Origin: an uncultured Bacteroidia bacterium | GTDB lineage: Bacteria; Bacteroidota; Bacteroidia; Bacteroidales; UBA932 | Length of the DNA stretch: 8,043 nt | Reading direction: 5' to 3' | NCBI GenBank assembly: GCA_902767465.1 | Contig: CACXHM010000140.1 | Coordinates: forward strand, 1 to 8,043 | Shown here: positions 1 through 6,278 of the stretch, in pieces | Position numbering within the stretch: position 1 is the stretch's first letter | Layout of the letters: each line of letters begins with the position of its first letter | Program-made: the position numbers and the translations under genes | The notes under the pieces: generated by a model | What the model saw: only the letters and a program-made list of their open reading frames with translations | The model's database searches: none | Told to the model about the DNA's origin: nothing

Positions 1-1
1 C

Positions 2-421
2 GGAGTCTCCCCCACCGGCAACGGACGGAGGGAATCCTTCCGGTACAACCCGATTCCAAGGATGCGATGCACATATATGGAAAGCGCCCCCGGAAACACG
101 AGCTGTGAAGATCTGATTTCAGAAGTGCGCAAGGGCATTTTCGTCGACCAGTTCAGCAATGGAGAAGTCAAGATTGGAGAAGGAGATTTCACTTTTTATG
201 TCAAAAGCGGCCGTCTCATCGAGAACGGGCGTCTTACAATGCCGGTCAAGGATATAAACATAGTAGGAAACGGGCCGAAGGCACTTGCAGATATAGTTGC
301 GGTCGCTTCGGACCTCAAGATAGACAACGGAGGATGGACCTGCGGCAAAGAGCAAAGCGTACCCGTGGGCTGCGGCATTCCCAGCATCCTTATAAAGAGC
401 CTTACAGTTGGAGGAGAGTAG
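2..421 (+). CDS. tldD: TldD metalloprotease, C-terminal part (5' end outside window)
   Basis: This is the last 139 codons of TldD, the zinc-bearing subunit of the TldD/TldE heterodimeric peptidase, a cytoplasmic enzyme that in Escherichia coli matures microcin B17 and degrades unfolded peptides such as CcdA. The reading frame enters from the left edge and ends with TAG at 419-421. The fragment lines up along its whole length with the E. coli TldD C-terminus as I remember it: a PIPRM segment followed by TYM, then an LIENG..T.PVK stretch, a SDLKIDNG segment, CGKEQSVPVG, and the terminal LTVGGE. The Cys codon at 341-343 falls where the third zinc ligand of TldD lies (Cys454 in E. coli); the HExxxH motif with the other two ligands would be upstream of the window. 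The ATG at 62 is internal and is not a start. The TldE gene follows after one base, so the two are surely co-translated. The identification is firm. Confidence 0.95.
   Translation, partial: GVSPTGNGRRESFRYNPIPRMRCTYMESAPGNTSCEDLISEVRKGIFVDQFSNGEVKIGEGDFTFYVKSGRLIENGRLTMPVKDINIVGNGPKALADIVAVASDLKIDNGGWTCGKEQSVPVGCGIPSILIKSLTVGGE
410..416 (+). promoter_or_regulatory. Possible ribosome binding site of tldE
   Basis: The string GGAGGAG lies six bases before the ATG at 423 and would be a strong Shine-Dalgarno match. It supports 423 (or 426) over the in-frame TTG at 408, which overlaps it. However, these bases are also the Gly-Gly-Glu end of TldD, a conserved protein end, and Bacteroidota rely little on Shine-Dalgarno pairing. 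The match may therefore be coincidental; none of the other genes here has one. Confidence 0.4.
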
Positions 422-422
422 C

Positions 423-1811
423 ATGATGAACCAGGAAGAAAAGCAGCTAAGCAAAAACTGCTTGAGGATGGCGCTGGAAGCGGGTGCCGACAAGGCCAGA
501 ATCAGTTTTTCAAAGAATACCATGAATATCGTGGCGAGCCTTGACGGTGCCATAGACAAGGTTACCGCCTGCCTCGACCGCAGCATCAGCATAAGTATTT
601 TTGCAGACGGAAGATACGGAACCTTCTCTACCAACAAACTCGATGAGGCATCGCTCCGGGACTTTATAGGCAGGGCCATAGATACAACCCGTATGCTTGC
701 ACCGGATGCAGCCCGGGACCTTCCCGCCCCGGAACGTACGGCCAAGGATGCCGTCACCGGAAATGAATTGGGCATTTATGACCCCGCCTGGGGCAGCCTT
801 ACTCCCGGACAGAGAATTGGTTTTGCCGTAAACAACAGCATTTCTGCAGGTGTTCCGCATTCTTGTAAGGACAAAGGCTGGACCCTGGTTTCGGAAGAAG
901 GCGAGTATTCCGATTCCGAATCTTTCAACTACGTGATCGACTCCGGCGGCACCGAAGCCCTTCATAGTGAAACATCGTTCGAATTTTATACAGAAGTAAC
1001 CATTCAGGATTCCCGAGGCAACAAATTCAGCGGAGCCTGGTGGGAAGCTGCCCCAAAGCTTAAAGACTTTCATCCTGAAACGGTAGCACCTCTCGCTTTG
1101 GACGAAGCCGTGAAGCAAATCGGACCAAAGAGCTGCCGCAGCGGAAAATACCGCATGGTCATAGACAGCGAAGTTTCATCCAAGGTCCTGAATCCAATTC
1201 TGGCGGCGCTCAATGCCTTCAGCATACAACAGAAAAATTCATTCCTTGACGGGAGTCTCGGAAAACACCTTTTCCCGGCCGGGCTGGATATTATGGACTT
1301 GCCGCGCATTAAGGGCGAGTCCTGCGGAAAGTTCTTCGACTCGGAAGGCGTTGCCACCAGAAACCATTATATTATAAAGGACGGTGTTGTTCAGGAGTAT
1401 TTCGTGAACACCTATATGGCGAATAAGCTTGGCATCGCACCCACGATAGAAGACGCAACGAGACCATATATACATACCTTTTTGGGCGAGACCCTCCGCA
1501 CAGGAGCTATAGAAATCCCTCCGAAAAACGGTTTCGACAGGCAATCCCTCTTGGCATTATGCCGGAACGGGATTCTGGTAACGGATTTTTGCGGAGGAAA
1601 CTGCAACGGAGCAACCGGAGACTTTTCTTATGCCATTCAGGGATTCAGATTCAAGAACGGGAAGATCGTCCATCCCGTCCGGGAAATGCTCATCACAGGA
1701 AACATCTTGACCCTGTGGTCGCATCTTCTCGCGGCAGGCGATGATGCAAGAAGGTGCAGGGAAAAATTGACCCCCTCTCTCGCTTTCGATGAGGTGGATT
1801 TCAGCGGATAA
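423..1811 (+). CDS. tldE: TldE/PmbA, partner subunit of the TldD metalloprotease
   Basis: A 462-residue protein of the PmbA/TldE family, close to the usual family length of about 450. It is the non-catalytic partner of TldD: TldE has the same fold but lacks the HExxxH zinc motif, and none is visible here. The N-terminal half shows the family pattern of a degenerate peptidase-like domain (an AxxARISFSK-like strand near residue 25). The C-terminal half carries the strongest signature, CGGNCNGATGDFSY at about residues 390-403, followed by IQGFRFKNGKIVHPV and EMLITGN. I chose the ATG at 423, one base after the tldD stop, because it follows a GGAGGAG and avoids overlap; the next codon at 426 is also ATG and cannot be excluded, and a TTG at 408 is less likely. 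Stop is TAA at 1809-1811. The adjacency to tldD is the normal arrangement in many bacteria. Confidence 0.95.
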   Translation: MMNQEEKQLSKNCLRMALEAGADKARISFSKNTMNIVASLDGAIDKVTACLDRSISISIFADGRYGTFSTNKLDEASLRDFIGRAIDTTRMLAPDAARDLPAPERTAKDAVTGNELGIYDPAWGSLTPGQRIGFAVNNSISAGVPHSCKDKGWTLVSEEGEYSDSESFNYVIDSGGTEALHSETSFEFYTEVTIQDSRGNKFSGAWWEAAPKLKDFHPETVAPLALDEAVKQIGPKSCRSGKYRMVIDSEVSSKVLNPILAALNAFSIQQKNSFLDGSLGKHLFPAGLDIMDLPRIKGESCGKFFDSEGVATRNHYIIKDGVVQEYFVNTYMANKLGIAPTIEDATRPYIHTFLGETLRTGAIEIPPKNGFDRQSLLALCRNGILVTDFCGGNCNGATGDFSYAIQGFRFKNGKIVHPVREMLITGNILTLWSHLLAAGDDARRCREKLTPSLAFDEVDFSG

Positions 1812-1828
1812 CAATAAAAAAGAAGAAT

Positions 1829-2449
1829 ATGATTATTGAGAAAAACAAAGTAGTGGCAGTTGCTTACTGCCTGACAGTAGAAGGAAAACAAATCGACAAA
1901 TCACCCGAAGGTCAGCCTCTGGAATATATCCACGGCACGCATATGATGATTGCCGGCTTCGAGAAGGGACTGGAAGGTCACAAACCCGGAGACAAGTTTG
2001 CAATCGAGGTTTCTCCCGAAGAAGGGTACGGCACCTACAATGCCGGCCTTCGCATCGACATTCCAAAGAGTTCCTTCGAAGTAGGCGGGGTGCTGAGAGA
2101 AGACCTCCTCATTCCGGGGACGATAGTTCCAATGTTCAACAGCACCGGACATGTAGTTCAAGGTACTGTTGCCGAAGTAAAGGAGCAGACAGTCACAATG
2201 GACTTCAACCATCAGCTTGCAGGAAAGGACCTGCACTTTGAGGTAGAGGTGGTTTCCGTTCGCGACGCCACCCAAAAGGAACTGGACGAAGGCCTTCACG
2301 GAGAATATCTTCCGGTAGAAGAAGATGATCATCACTGCTGCCACGGAAAAGGCAATTGCCATAAGCACGAGGGTGAAGGCGAGCATGAATGCTGCCATAA
2401 GGACGGAAACGGAGGCGAGCACGATTGTTGCTGCAAAGACAAGAACTGA
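1829..2449 (+). CDS. slyD: FKBP-type peptidyl-prolyl isomerase, SlyD-like, with metal-binding tail
   Basis: A 206-residue cytoplasmic prolyl cis-trans isomerase and chaperone of the SlyD type. The FKBP core occupies about residues 5-71 and 126-146, including an LEYIHG segment, a GFEKGLEGHKPGDKF segment and an EEGYG turn. The chaperone insert-in-flap domain lies between, at about 72-125, and the core closes with NHQLAGKDLHFEVEVVSVR, which is nearly the E. coli SlyD sequence. Residues 163-206 form a tail with 8 Cys and 8 His, as in SlyD proteins that bind nickel or zinc; E. coli SlyD uses such a tail in hydrogenase maturation, but no hydrogenase gene is in view here. The gene starts at ATG 1829 behind an A-rich leader (AATAAAAAAGAAGAAT), which is the usual start context in Bacteroidota, 17 bases after tldE. 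Family assignment is firm; the gene name and metal preference are inferred. Confidence 0.92.
   Translation: MIIEKNKVVAVAYCLTVEGKQIDKSPEGQPLEYIHGTHMMIAGFEKGLEGHKPGDKFAIEVSPEEGYGTYNAGLRIDIPKSSFEVGGVLREDLLIPGTIVPMFNSTGHVVQGTVAEVKEQTVTMDFNHQLAGKDLHFEVEVVSVRDATQKELDEGLHGEYLPVEEDDHHCCHGKGNCHKHEGEGEHECCHKDGNGGEHDCCCKDKN
2324..2446 (+). repeat. Imperfect repeats coding the Cys/His tail of the SlyD-like protein
   Basis: Three imperfect copies of an 11-residue unit make up most of the tail: DDHHCCHGKGN at residues 166-176, GEHECCHKDGN at 184-194 and GEHDCCCKDKN at 196-206. The last two copies are 36 bases apart (starting at 2378 and 2414) and are also alike in DNA (both begin GGCGAGCA). The common pattern is an acidic residue, His, any, Cys-Cys, His or Cys, and a final Asn. 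This suggests tail growth by tandem duplication. The reading is mine from the translation; no software was used. Confidence 0.6.
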
Positions 2450-2450
2450 T

Positions 2451-3491
2451 ATGAAAGCAGCCGTAACGGTTCTTAATTGGAATACAAAGGATTATCTGAG
2501 GAGTTTCCTCCCCGGGCTCATTGCCGCATGCCCTGACGGGACGGAGGTGATAGTTGCCGACAGCGGTTCCACGGATGGTTCCGTACAGGTGCTGAAGGAA
2601 GAATTTCCGATGATAAAAACCGTGCTCCTGGACCGCAACTACGGCTTTACCGGAGGCTATAACAAGGCTTTCAAAGAACTGGAATCCAGAGGTATAGCAC
2701 CGGATTATTATATTCTTGTCAACTCCGACATCGATGTCTCTGCAGGCTGGATGGAGCCGCTCATTGAATGGATGGACAGCCATCCTGAATGCGGCATCTG
2801 CGGTCCTAAACTGCATGGGCTGCTGCGTAGCAACGGAGGATACTTCCGCAGTTCACGCTTCGAATATGCAGGAGCGGCCGGAGGAATGATTGACCGTTTC
2901 GGTTTCCCCTATTGCCGCGGAAGGATTCGGAAAAAAGTTGAAAATGACAACGGGCAGTACGACAACGCAGATCCCGAAGTACTGTGGGTAACCGGTTCCT
3001 GCCTGATGATACGCCGCAGCCTGTGGGAAACACTGGGCGGACTCGACGACAGATTTTTCGCCCACATGGAAGAAATCGACCTGTGCTGGAGAGCTCAGCT
3101 TAACGGCTGGAAAGTGAACGTGGTTCCCGCATCAACCGTCTGGCACCTTGGAGGAGGAACCCTGCCTCCGACATCTCCGTTCAAGTTGAAACTCAACTTC
3201 CGCAACAACCTCCTTCTGCTCTGCAAGAACTACTACCCCACCCTGATTGCAAAGGGTCACACAGTCCACAAAGCCACACGCAAGACACGCAATATGCTAA
3301 GATTCAGGCTGTTTTTGGATAATTGCGCAGCTTTTGTTTATTTTTGTACCGGAAGGCCGGCATTTGCCCTGGCCGTGCGGGAAGCCCACAAGGAATGGAG
3401 AAGTTTCGGCATCTCTCCCTTCGAAAGCACTCCCGACGGCACGCCGCGCATACCCTCGGGGCTTTCGGGTAAATTGATACTTTTAATGTAG
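2451..3491 (+). CDS. Glycosyltransferase family 2 (GT-A fold, WbbL/rhamnosyltransferase-like)
   Basis: A 346-residue transferase that would move a sugar from a nucleotide-sugar donor to a glycan or lipid-linked acceptor on the inner face of the cytoplasmic membrane. GT2 hallmarks are in order: an N-terminal strand VTVLNWN (residues 5-11), ADSGSTDGS (36-44) for nucleotide binding, LDRNYGFTGGYN (60-71), the metal-binding NSDID (91-95), a WVTGSCLMIRR segment near 185, and HMEEIDLCWRA (205-215), the typical ED motif holding the base. A WHLGGGT segment follows. This order is that of the WbbL-like branch, which includes rhamnosyltransferases, but donor and acceptor cannot be read. The start is ATG 2451, one base after the upstream stop; the frame stays open upstream to an ATG at 2325, but that part would lie over the Cys/His tail of the FKBP gene and lacks GT2 sequence. 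TrkA follows after 7 bases. Confidence 0.9.
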   Translation: MKAAVTVLNWNTKDYLRSFLPGLIAACPDGTEVIVADSGSTDGSVQVLKEEFPMIKTVLLDRNYGFTGGYNKAFKELESRGIAPDYYILVNSDIDVSAGWMEPLIEWMDSHPECGICGPKLHGLLRSNGGYFRSSRFEYAGAAGGMIDRFGFPYCRGRIRKKVENDNGQYDNADPEVLWVTGSCLMIRRSLWETLGGLDDRFFAHMEEIDLCWRAQLNGWKVNVVPASTVWHLGGGTLPPTSPFKLKLNFRNNLLLLCKNYYPTLIAKGHTVHKATRKTRNMLRFRLFLDNCAAFVYFCTGRPAFALAVREAHKEWRSFGISPFESTPDGTPRIPSGLSGKLILLM

Positions 3492-3498
3492 TTATATC

Positions 3499-4860
3499 AT
3501 GAAGATCGTCATTCTGGGTGCAGGAGCCGTGGGTTCCCATCTTGCAAAGATGCTTCGCACCGAAGGCAACGACATAACCGTTATCGACAACGACGAAAAA
3601 CGTATCAGCGATCTGAGCTCTGTGGCAGATGTTCGCACCGTTTTGGGAAATCCGTCTTCAACGAAAGTGCTTGCAGGTGCCGGAGTAGGAAGAGCCGACC
3701 TCTTTATTGCCGTGTACCCATCTTCTCTTCAGGAGACCAATATCGTCGGGTCGCTGCTTGCTAAGCGCATGGGTGCCGCAAAAGTGCTTGCAAGAATCAA
3801 CGACATAGAGTATCTGTCTGCCGACAACAAGCTGATGTTCAACGATATGGGCATAGAGCTCCTGTTCTATCCCGAAAAGATCGCAGCCGATGAGATAGTA
3901 GCGCAGTTGAAACAGACATCGTCTTCCGAAACAATGGACTTCGCAAGGGGGCAGCTGCAAATATCGGTCTTCAAACTCACCGAAGAGTCTCCCCTGCTCG
4001 ACCAGAAGCTTTCCGAGTTTGTAGCCGGACTCGCCCCTGGTGAGATCGACAGTTTCCGCATAATCGCAATCTCCCGCGGAAGCGATACTATCATCCCCGG
4101 GCCGGAGACAGTCTTTCAGTACAACGACCTGGTCTTCGCCTTCTCTCGTCAGGAAGGGGTGCCGCTGCTGGTCAAGTATTTCGGACAGAGCATGCTGAAG
4201 GTGCGAAAGGTAATGATTGTGGGAGGGAATGAGATTGCCGCCATGCTTGCCGCCGAACTGCATTCAGAAGGAATAGAGGTTAAACTGGTGGAAATTAATC
4301 GCCAGAGGTGCATTGAGCTCAACGACAGACTGGATGACGATATAGAGATAGTACATGGCGACGGGCGTAATTCCGACCTGCTCTTCGATGAAGGAATAAG
4401 CGAATGCGACGCTTTCGTTGCCCTCACCGGGGAAGATGAGACGAATATCCTTTCCTGCGTGGCGGCAAAAAAACTCGGAGTTCCCCGTACGGTTGCAGAA
4501 GTGGAAAATACTGAATATCTGCGCCTTGCCGATGAGCTTGGAGTTGACAGCATCATTAATAAGAAACTTATAACAGCTGCAAACATATTCCGCTTTACGC
4601 TCGAAGGCAAAGCCAGATTCGTAAAATACATGCGAGGCACCAGCGCCGAAATCATCGAATATACCGCAGCTGAAGGCAGCGCAATTACGAAAAAGCCACT
4701 CAAGGAACTGGGCTTCCCTTCCGGTGCAATTGTCGGAGGCGTCATCCGTGCAGGAGAGTCCTTTATCGCTGTGGGGGACACCCAGATCCAGGCCAACGAC
4801 AGGGTAGCGATTTTTGCCACTCCGGGAAGCGTCAAAGCTATAGACAAACTTTTCAGGTAA
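3499..4860 (+). CDS. trkA: TrkA, NAD(H)-binding regulator of potassium transport
   Basis: A 453-residue peripheral membrane protein matching full-length TrkA (458 residues in E. coli). It has two tandem RCK modules, each a Rossmann TrkA-N domain followed by a TrkA-C domain: N1 about 1-120, C1 about 140-225, N2 about 235-350, C2 about 370-453. The first Rossmann loop is intact, GAGAVG at 7-12, with the ribose-binding acid D30 at the end of strand 2. In the second module the loop reads GGNEIA at 242-247, so two of the three canonical glycines are replaced, though the acid E265 is present. A VHGDGRNSDLL segment and a TGEDETN segment are typical of the family. TrkA normally gates the TrkH channel in response to NADH/NAD or ATP/ADP. 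No trkH follows; a DUF389 membrane protein begins 6 bases after the stop. The start ATG 3499 is 7 bases after the glycosyltransferase. Confidence 0.93.
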   Translation: MKIVILGAGAVGSHLAKMLRTEGNDITVIDNDEKRISDLSSVADVRTVLGNPSSTKVLAGAGVGRADLFIAVYPSSLQETNIVGSLLAKRMGAAKVLARINDIEYLSADNKLMFNDMGIELLFYPEKIAADEIVAQLKQTSSSETMDFARGQLQISVFKLTEESPLLDQKLSEFVAGLAPGEIDSFRIIAISRGSDTIIPGPETVFQYNDLVFAFSRQEGVPLLVKYFGQSMLKVRKVMIVGGNEIAAMLAAELHSEGIEVKLVEINRQRCIELNDRLDDDIEIVHGDGRNSDLLFDEGISECDAFVALTGEDETNILSCVAAKKLGVPRTVAEVENTEYLRLADELGVDSIINKKLITAANIFRFTLEGKARFVKYMRGTSAEIIEYTAAEGSAITKKPLKELGFPSGAIVGGVIRAGESFIAVGDTQIQANDRVAIFATPGSVKAIDKLFR

Positions 4861-4866
4861 ATCATT

Positions 4867-6234
4867 ATGAAGTTTACAGAATGGTTGCGTGAATATATGA
4901 CTGAAACCGGCAATCTAAGCGGCCAGGTTGATGTCGACAAGGCAGCGGAATCGATACGCAGCAATATCTACTTCCGCGGACCCAATGTATGGATTCTCGC
5001 CTTTTCCATCATTATTGCGTCGGTGGGGCTCAATGTCAACTCCACTGCGGTAATCATCGGCGCCATGCTCATCTCACCGGTCATGGGCCCAATCATCGGA
5101 ATGGGCCTTGGACTTGGTGTCAACGATACCAAGCTGCTTGCAGACAGTTTGCGCAACCTGCTGATCATGGTTGTAATAAGCTTGATAGCATCGTCGTTGT
5201 TCTTCCTTATCTCCCCTCTCAATCTTGCAAATCCGACTGAACTCGAAGCACGCACATCCCCTTCGATTTACGATGTACTGATTGCTCTGTTCGGCGGCTT
5301 TGCCGGCATACTTGAGCAGGCACGCAAAGAAAAAGGGACTGTTATGTCCGGAGTGGCGATTGCAACCGCCCTCATGCCGCCTCTTTGCACGGCCGGTTTC
5401 GGACTGGCCAAATGGAACCTCCATTTTTTCTTCGGGGCCATGTACCTCTTTACAATCAATGCAATCTTTATTATGTTTGCCACGTATGTGGCATGCAAAT
5501 ACCTGCATTTCCATCAGAAGAGTTTCAGCGACGAGAGGACTGCACTGCGCACTAAAAGAATCATCACAATCGTTGTGATACTTGTTACGGTGCCAAGCAT
5601 CTGGTCGGCATTCGTGATGATCCGCGACAACAATTTCACGACCAACGCCCGGAATTTCGTGAGCGAGAACAGGATGTATGCGAAGAGCTACATATACGAC
5701 TACAAGATAGACAAGGGGCGCAAGCGGGCAGTAACCTTATTTCTTTCAGGAGAAGCACTCGGAGAAGAAGAAAAACTGGCGCTCATGGAAGTGGCCGGCA
5801 AATATGGCATTAAAGCCAACGAACTGAAAATCAAAGACAACGCCTACTCTACAGAAGACAGTGAATCGAAGATGTTGGTAGAAGGCATCTATGAACGTAT
5901 GGACCGGCAGCTCGCATCGAAGGAAAATGAGATACTCTCACTTCAGGCTACGCTCGATTCGCTTAACGGAAGACGTATCCCCTACGAACAGATTACAGCC
6001 GAGACTGTCGCCCAGTATCCGTCGGTACGAAGCCTGCATCTTTCCCGCGGCGCTACCGTCTCCGCAGACAGCACCCGCACCGACGGAGTGCTGGCCATCG
6101 CATATTGTTCCTCCGATCTCGGTGCACAGGACAAGGCTCGTCTCGAGAATTGGCTCCGCGTACGCATCGGCACTCCTGTCCTCACCCTGATGACAGCCCG
6201 CGCCACTGATTCAAAACGCACTGTCAATCAATAA
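4867..6234 (+). CDS. DUF389 multi-pass membrane protein with soluble C-terminal region
   Basis: A 455-residue inner-membrane protein of the DUF389 family (TIGR00341/TIGR00271 type), for which I know of no settled function. The family signature ASVGLNVNSTAVIIGAMLIS at residues 51-70, continuing into PVMGPIIGMGLGLG, is unmistakable. I estimate six to seven membrane segments at about 41-56, 60-83, 96-116, 131-150, 158-180, 187-212 and 231-252, with TALMPPLCTAGFGLA in the middle. About 200 residues (253-455) follow that are hydrophilic: an alpha/beta-looking part, a probable coiled coil at about 336-367 (ERMDRQLASKENEILSLQ), and a second alpha/beta-looking part. Many DUF389 proteins end soon after the membrane part, so this extension is worth note. 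The gene starts 6 bases after trkA and so is probably co-translated with it. Family call is firm; role unknown. Confidence 0.9.
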   Translation: MKFTEWLREYMTETGNLSGQVDVDKAAESIRSNIYFRGPNVWILAFSIIIASVGLNVNSTAVIIGAMLISPVMGPIIGMGLGLGVNDTKLLADSLRNLLIMVVISLIASSLFFLISPLNLANPTELEARTSPSIYDVLIALFGGFAGILEQARKEKGTVMSGVAIATALMPPLCTAGFGLAKWNLHFFFGAMYLFTINAIFIMFATYVACKYLHFHQKSFSDERTALRTKRIITIVVILVTVPSIWSAFVMIRDNNFTTNARNFVSENRMYAKSYIYDYKIDKGRKRAVTLFLSGEALGEEEKLALMEVAGKYGIKANELKIKDNAYSTEDSESKMLVEGIYERMDRQLASKENEILSLQATLDSLNGRRIPYEQITAETVAQYPSVRSLHLSRGATVSADSTRTDGVLAIAYCSSDLGAQDKARLENWLRVRIGTPVLTLMTARATDSKRTVNQ

Positions 6235-6247
6235 TTTCCATATTTCA

Positions 6248-6271
6248 TCTCTGGTGAAAAAGCACCAGAGA
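6248..6271 (+). promoter_or_regulatory. Perfect inverted repeat (hairpin) between the DUF389 and GH127 genes
   Basis: TCTCTGGTG at 6248-6256 is the exact reverse complement of CACCAGAGA at 6263-6271, with a 6-base loop AAAAAG. The hairpin fills most of the only intergenic gap longer than 20 bases and ends 7 bases before the GH127 ATG. No T-tract follows on either strand, so it is not a standard intrinsic terminator. It could be a weak or factor-dependent stop for the upstream unit, an mRNA element affecting GH127 translation, or a protein-binding palindrome. The structure is seen directly; the role is open. Confidence 0.55.
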
Positions 6272-6278
6272 CAAAACC

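Larger units (their letters stand above)
2..6234 (+). other. Probable six-gene transcription unit tldD-tldE-slyD-GT2-trkA-DUF389
   Basis: Six genes in the same direction are separated by 1, 17, 1, 7 and 6 bases, with no room for a promoter or terminator between them. This supports one transcript, starting upstream of the window. Internal promoters inside coding sequence cannot be ruled out. The functions are mixed (peptide processing, folding, glycan synthesis, ion transport), so co-transcription need not mean one pathway. Confidence 0.7.

Noticed and set aside
408..422. TTG at 408 as the tldE start
   Set aside because: It would overlap tldD by 14 bases and would place the GGAGGAG inside the coding region; the ATG at 423 fits better.
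119..775. Minus-strand open frame of 218 codons across the tldD/tldE junction
   Set aside because: It is antisense to two conserved genes and its translation is biased and without recognisable domains.
4149..4964. Minus-strand open frame of 271 codons opposite trkA
   Set aside because: Its Ser/Ala/Leu-rich translation is what an antisense reading of a conserved gene gives; trkA explains the sequence on the plus strand.
6239..6246. CATATTTC as a possible Bacteroidota -7 promoter element (TAnnTTTG) for the GH127 gene
   Set aside because: It matches only 6 of 8 positions, misses both end bases, and I see no convincing TTTG element at the right distance upstream.
6248..6271. Intrinsic terminator
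   Set aside because: The stem is perfect but no T-tract follows on the plus strand (CAAAACC follows) or on the minus strand, so I list it only as a hairpin of unknown role.
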